This document shows positions 60,201-64,000 of a DNA stretch of 64,000 bases, one piece after another. Within the stretch, counting starts at the first letter, position 1, and each line of letters opens with the position of its first letter. A model generated the notes under the pieces. That model was not told where the DNA came from. It did no database searches and saw nothing but the letters and a program-made list of their open reading frames with translations. A program made the position numbers and the translations under genes. Source of the stretch: Gyrodactylus bullatarudis (lineage: Eukaryota > Platyhelminthes > Monogenea > Gyrodactylidea > Gyrodactylidae). The stretch lies in contig SSNU01000187.1 of NCBI GenBank assembly GCA_012064415.1, forward strand, positions 170,830-234,829, in the 5' to 3' direction.

Positions 60201-62222
60201 ATGTATTCAACTGAATCGAATTTTTATAAGCTCATGATAATTTCCTGAAATAAATCTTCTCTCTTTTGTTTCAGATAAACAGAAAATCAGGAGTAAAAAT
60301 ATTCAAAATGAATTTTTTTAAATAATGAAAGAAATAACAACTATTTCAGGTCAAGTGGGATTTTAGATCCAAGTCAATAAATTCTGTTCTTTTATTTGAA
60401 CGTGAACAAGATTGAGTGTGTATACTTTCTTCAATATTTAAAATATCTAAGCTTTCTGAGTATTATTTTGAGTAAATAATGTTTTCTAATAAATAGGGAT
60501 TCTTTTCTACATACAAACGGAACGAAACTGTCCAATAATGATATAAATGCAAAAATACTTTTTTCATACACTAGAGTTGCCACTGTCCTTTGATTTCTAA
60601 CTTGATTGTCTTCTAGCACCAAAATGTTAGAAATCAAAAATAGGATATCTTTGAAGCTTTAGCAGATAGAGTTCGGGCGATTGCATATTTGAATTCTACG
60701 AGTATAAAGTATCACTCGATATCTTAGTTTTTTCATTTAAACAAAGATCAGCTTTCTTTGAATAAGTATGGAGCTTGTTTGACATAACGAGTCCTTATGA
60801 GGATTAGCTTGATTTCGCGTATAAAAATTGAAAATTTTAATATGCTAAAACTTTGATGATAGGCTTTCTCAACTAGGAATTAAACTAAATTTGAGCTCAA
60901 ATTGGCTTTTACTTGTTCTTTAAATAATTCAGAGTCTCTATTTGTTTCTTGACTGTGTTGAAGAACTCTGTTTGTTCAGCTAAAATCGAATGTAAATGTA
61001 AAAATTCAATTTTCTTTATTTTTGTGTCTATTAACTTAGCAATTCCTAGTTCAGGTCAAGATAGTTTCCTGAAGGTAGTAAGCTCTTAAAATCTCGCTTT
61101 ATTAATGGATATTGAAAACACTTGAAATTATTTAGAGGAAAAATAATGTTTTAATTATAATTCATTGACTCATTCGAGAATATTGCACCAGAATTTTAAA
61201 TGTATAATTCTACAATGTTTCTAATACAAGTTTATTGTCTGCTTTTCTTTTGCTTCGTTTCAGGCTCGATGCACTTTATTTTTGTTTTGTTTTTTCTCTT
61301 ATGCCTTTAGTCGAGTATCCATTCGTATTCATTACTCTGTTGATTCTACATTGTACATGACTAAATAAATACACTTCAAGTCTTGTATATTTGTAATGTA
61401 CAACCAAAGTAAAAAGAAAGATTGGTTAAAAAAAGGGTTTTCTCATTCTGTTATATCAAGCATTCTAATGTTGAAGTTAATAAAAATTAATTCCATCTCC
61501 CAATTATCTGTGGATATAAATTCATCCTTCGTATCAGAAAAGCCTTACAAATTACCTTAGGGTAGGGATATCTCTTTGAGCTAAGACACAAAATGCATCA
61601 CTAATTAGTATTATAATACCTTATAAAATTTAAAATCCTTTACTCTGCTCAAAAGTAAATAAAAACACAATATTATCAGAAGCAATTTTCCCACTTACCA
61701 GGGTTGCTACGAGTATTTTGAAATTTTTCTCAAAGCTTACTCATTCGGTATAATACAAGATGAAATCAATATTATTTGGAGATTAAGTTCCAAAATCTTT
61801 TTGCAAATAAGTAAAAAATTTGGGGGAAACATAAAAATTCATCCCAACTCCACCACACAACTAAGTCTAATCTTCTAAATAGGCTAAACATAGTAAACTT
61901 TGCTTTCAAGTATTCTTAATGACTCTAATTTCAATAGATTACTTTAGAGTTAATAGAGACGCCTCTCTGATTTATTCTATTCTATTGCTTAGGAGGTAAA
62001 ATACTTGCTTATATTATAAAATTTAACACTGTGAATTAGTCAAATTTAATCATTTCTTTCTTTTTAATTCAGCATTTAGCTTTGGATTATGTTAAGAACG
62101 CCTGGTTTGACGCTACTTCCCTACAAAACTCTAGTCCTAATGATCTTAAACAATTGATAAAAGTAGTCAAAAGCATTGATGAATCACTTATGGTCAAGAT
62201 TTCCAAAATGGTTGATAAAAGT
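39294..62222 (+). CDS. Unrecognised multi-exon protein, 3' end beyond window
   Basis: Five exons, all gt...ag with matching phases, summing to 518 codons: 39294-40141, 40195-40407, 47733-47908, 56033-56199, 62073-62222. Introns are 53, 7325, 8124 and 5873 nt. I do not recognise the family. Residues 1-240 are low-complexity, acidic and S/N-rich with a DDYVEDKLDYSYKF patch. Then comes an EEWTLEEIEEEI segment. A basic segment with PRSILKK and KKRRSISFAN has the look of a kinase site or a PP1-type RVxF-like docking motif. The last two exons are helical and better conserved in character (ELRRNLEIL, HLALDYVKNAWFD, DLKQLIKVVKSIDESL), so the folded domain probably starts there and continues to the right. 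The start is uncertain: the second ATG at 39336 is also possible. Large introns carry transposons. Confidence 0.75.
42165..42387. mobile_element. piggyBac-type TTAA MITE, second family
   Basis: 223-bp unit with TTAA at both ends, TIRs CCCTTTCGGTGCCGA / TCGGCACCGAAAGGA, and an internal palindrome ATGGACATATATGTCCAT. No ORF. Confidence 0.7.
43691..44035. repeat. Second copy of the 20.6-kb MITE interior
   Basis: Shares TTGCGTATTTTTAAAG-like, AAAACAACGAAATT, CATTAAATGGCCAAGATA and GGATTTTTAAAACTGAATGA blocks in the same order as 20555-20961, but the terminal repeats are lost. Confidence 0.6.
45355..45705 (-). pseudogene. Unrecognised small ORF with one in-frame stop
   Basis: Starting at ATG 45705 the minus strand reads MTISQHPQNIFEEIRQL, a five-isoleucine run from an ATA repeat, then ...LLQTVFWTGKGVIH and TAA (45519-45517). 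It continues in the same frame as HMDYGQPVTSQRNLDSLKQM...HAYVIDKPPKN and TAA (45357-45355). The composition after the stop is as coding-like as before it, so a nonsense mutation is more likely than a true end. I recognise no family. A CCAAT/TATA promoter-like region lies directly upstream. It is nested antisense in an intron of the 39-62 kb gene and may be transposon-derived. Confidence 0.4.
45706..45900 (-). promoter_or_regulatory. Promoter-like region: three CCAAT boxes and a TATA
   Basis: Going downstream on minus: three inverted CCAAT elements (45897-45893, 45868-45864, 45840-45836), a TATATATATAAC stretch (about 45804-45790), then an A+T-rich leader to ATG 45705. The order and spacing fit a minus-strand core promoter. 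The leader contains a hairpin (TTCGGTG/CACCGAA). Confidence 0.45.
45911..46034 (-). pseudogene. C-terminal coding fragment with basic stretch and PIP-box-like end, cut by a transposon
   Basis: A G+C-rich patch unlike its surroundings. On minus it reads RKRNASTSPQQPKARRKQGK, then RAATGTQKIQKFFTTPKQ and stop (45913-45911). KARRKQGKR is an NLS-like basic run; TQKIQKFF fits a PCNA-interacting box (hydrophobic, then FF) with T in place of the usual Q. The upstream part is interrupted by the TA-flanked transposon at 46035. I do not recognise the gene. Confidence 0.4.
46035..47564 (+). mobile_element. IS630/Tc1-mariner-like element with about 320-bp terminal inverted repeats
   Basis: Begins TAGTCGTTTCTCGAAATTAG and ends with its reverse complement, flanked by TA duplications (46033-46034, 47565-47566). 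Inverted repeats extend to about 46358 and from about 47255. It carries a deleted transposase. Related copy at 48784-50495. Confidence 0.82.
46600..47048 (+). pseudogene. Deleted IS630/DDE_3-type transposase
   Basis: The first frame gives the helix-turn-helix region NCSKSTAYKLRKKAF and KRGRKAKTIPQETKARFLNE, then a stop near 46764. The second frame (to 47048) gives FHKSHIVRASFRED and FLPRYSPQLNPIEQTFSQLK, the last motif with the catalytic acidic residue of DDE_3 transposases. The central catalytic D residues are missing, so the element depends on help in trans. Confidence 0.75.
48132..48447. mobile_element. 316-bp MITE with about 42-bp TIRs
   Basis: Ends TTGACTATAACGTTGTTCGC and GCGAACAACGTTATAGTCAA are perfect reverse complements. 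The repeats continue inward (TTGCTGCCTGACTATGTTGTCT / AGACAACATAGTCAGGTAGCAA) with about one mismatch. No ORF. Confidence 0.78.
49221..49405 (+). repeat. tRNA-derived SINE, nearly full length
   Basis: The tRNA-like head starts GCCCGGTGTGGCGTAGAGGT (A box) and closes with GGGTTCAAACCCTCC (B box) and CACACCGGGC, complementary to the start. A body with TTGAACACTCTTTCCCTGTT and an A-rich end follow. It is nested in the TA element at the point where the 46-kb copy reads CAATGAATTTAAGTC. Confidence 0.7.
49621..50375. mobile_element. Unclassified insertion in the right TIR of the TA element
   Basis: Comparison with the 46-kb copy shows about 750 extra bases starting CACTGTGTGTCAAAA. The reverse complement of that start (TGACACACAGTG) recurs near 62911, suggesting a terminal repeat of another family. 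The two overlapping open frames inside (49677-49928, 49873-50085) match nothing I know. Confidence 0.4.
50498..56032. other. Intron 3 of the uncharacterised gene, right part
   Basis: A+T-rich intron. Apart from the TTAA MITE at 54851-54938 and copies of the dispersed repeat near 55000-55070 and 55620-55910, I see nothing. The short open frames have no coding character. Confidence 0.45.
54851..54938. mobile_element. piggyBac-type TTAA MITE, second copy
   Basis: 88 bp, TTAA at both ends, about 88% like the copy at 19273. It retains the AGAGGTCGTATACGACCTCT palindrome intact. Confidence 0.72.
56200..62072. other. Intron 4 of the uncharacterised gene (5873 nt)
   Basis: Nothing coding supported. 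It contains a short G+C-richer patch (about 56735-56780), a CCAATCAG box on plus at about 59251, and the 27-nt palindrome at 60065. Confidence 0.45.
60065..60091. repeat. 27-nt near-perfect palindrome
   Basis: Arms TGTACACTGTACA and TGTACAGTGTACA are exact reverse complements around one base. A similar palindrome (GTGCAGTGTATACACTGTAC) sits at 48900-48919 inside the TA element's left TIR insertion. Confidence 0.6.
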
Positions 62223-64000
62223 GTGAGTAATTTTATTGTAAATAAAATCTTCTAAGAGTTGAACGTTTGTAAATATCCTTCTGTTAGAGAAATAATCTGG
62301 AATACCTTCTGTAACTTTAATTGAGTGATCAAAAGTCGACAAGATAGTGATTGGTGATCACTAGGGCAACCAAATGCCTTTCTTGTCTTTATTCTATGGA
62401 GATTCAGAATCATGAGCAACCTTGAAAAACCAAAAAAATTCTCTAACAAACTCCTACTAGAAGATAAACTTGTCTTATCTTGTTTTTCTGCCTCCAGCAT
62501 GTTTTTTAGGCCCTTGCCTAACAAAGTTATTGGAATCTTATTTGTTAATTGTATTTTAACCAATAAGGGAACTAGAGTTGACTAAGTGAAGGCATATTTT
62601 CAAAAGATTAATCGGAAAAAAGTTCAACGAAAAAATGTATATAAAAGTGGAGGCTTGTGCTAACCAATCAGATTTGAGTGTATATTTTTATGTGCCACAC
62701 ATCTATAGAGCAACTAGTAAGCACACCACCTCAGCTTGCATATACATTTATCACATTTTCATGCATAATTGTATACTATAAATATTTGGAAGAACGTTTT
62801 TTTTATTTTCGAATAAACCCAATCTTCTAATTCTAGGACCAGATTTGAAATCTGTGTGAAACTTTGGATCAAAAATGTATGGATATTACATAATAATTCC
62901 TTTCTGACACACAGTGTGATCACAGATCGTACAGAAGAGTCAATTTTTCAAAACTTAACCTTGAACATTTTATAGTTACCAGGAAAATTTACTTATTTCA
63001 TCTTTAAAGTTCAATTTGATAAATTCTCTGTTTCTTCTTTGAGGTACAAAGATGAAAAAATATAATTATACATTACAACCTGTTAAATAAAGTACATGTT
63101 ACATGTTAATGTGTAGCATTCCTAGATTATCTAGTAAACTCTATGGTAGAAAGATTTTCTCCCAATTGCAGTTATTGATGTTGAAATGGAAATGGGAAAG
63201 CAGCATGGGATTTCTTTCATCTTCTCTCTTATTCGGAAAGTTGCTCTTTTGAAACTGTTTTTATAATAAAAAGTACTAGGATTTCTGTGGCCCTAGGTAG
63301 AGTTACCCAATGACTCACAACCGAATGATTCGTCATATCATTCAAAGTTTTGAAATTATTAAAACCTTAAAAAATAAGAATTATCTCATGGATTTCTTTC
63401 CCTCAGCATAGCGAAAACAATTTTTATTTGTCGGCGTCCTTTCAATAGAACAATGAGAGGCTTCTCCTTTTATCTAAAAATAGATTAAGTGGAAGTCTGC
63501 TGTAGAAGAGCGGGCATAGAGGCAAACTATATAAGTGGCTTCTTTTTTACTATCTTACTTTTACTACCTGAATAAATTTTTTATTTATAAAGATTGAGTG
63601 ATTCATTCAGTCTTTTGAATATTGAATAATTATTATAAAGAGCTTCTCGATTCGAATACAATCTCATGATTTTTTAATAAATACTGGAATTATTACCGGA
63701 TTTCTGTAGCCTGCTAGTAGACTTTGCTATTGATGAAACAAAAACAATAACTTTTCTGCTCAACTAAATCAAATTCAGATCAATTTTGGCAAATTCTCAA
63801 TTCATCTACTAAAAGGTACACCTTCAAAACACTTTCCTAATCTAGACGATTGTTCCAAAAATTTCTGACCAATTTAAAATTATCAATCAATGTTTCATAT
63901 TCAACTTCTCAATTTCTAGTTCTTCTCATATTTCTAATTCAAATCAAATATTGAATAGATATTATGACTTTTTAGATTGTGATCGTTTGTTTAAATATGA
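62223..64000. other. Start of intron 5 of the uncharacterised gene
   Basis: No further exon found before the window ends. At 62252-62563 both strands are unusually open (a 103-codon minus frame, and a plus frame from ATG 62421 reading MSNLEKPKKFSNKL...), but neither is recognised. CCAAT (62560, 62664) and TATATAAAA (62638) cluster just downstream. Confidence 0.35.

Overview
This window is A+T-rich animal nuclear DNA, roughly 70% A+T by eye. It carries spliced genes with gt...ag introns and dense transposon debris. There are no operons, ribosome binding sites or CRISPR arrays. I rebuilt the genes by hand from homology, splice sites and reading-frame phase. The mix of very short introns near gene 5' ends with multi-kilobase introns further downstream, together with Penelope-like and Merlin elements, is reminiscent of flatworms. 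Another A+T-rich invertebrate, such as a parasitic copepod, is not excluded; this is inference.

Layout. From 2 to 26.6 kb on the minus strand lies an SGSM3/RUTBC3-type Rab-GAP gene: ten exons, continuing past the left edge. Its large introns hold a Merlin remnant, Penelope-like retroelement copies with two hammerhead-ribozyme-like motifs, MITEs and a GINGER-like deletion derivative. From 26.6 to 28.2 kb RBMX2 runs divergently from it. From 31.7 to 34.9 kb is a compact cluster: a TIS11-like CCCH protein on plus, then gamma-SNAP and two tandem selenoprotein W genes on minus. One selenoprotein W gene reads an in-frame TGA as Sec13 and has a candidate SECIS; the other has Cys. From 35.1 to 37.1 kb is an apparently intact, young GINGER-type integrase DNA transposon with a 4-bp TATA target duplication and almost identical terminal repeats. 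Alpha-tubulin (37.7-39.1 kb, minus) shares a 155-bp promoter region with an unrecognised plus-strand gene (39.3 kb to beyond 62.2 kb). The introns of that gene hold two copies of a TA-flanked IS630/Tc1-mariner-like element, a tRNA-derived SINE, piggyBac-type TTAA MITEs and a small decayed minus-strand locus.

How the genes relate. The host genes are housekeeping (Rab GTPase regulation, U2 snRNP-associated splicing, mRNA decay, SNARE disassembly, redox, cytoskeleton). They do not form one pathway. Several adjacent pairs share short divergent or convergent spacers.

Most unusual features: introns of 27-32 nt, the Sec/Cys selenoprotein W tandem pair, the hammerhead motifs attached to Penelope-like elements, and the intact GINGER element. 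I found no clearly new multi-gene system.
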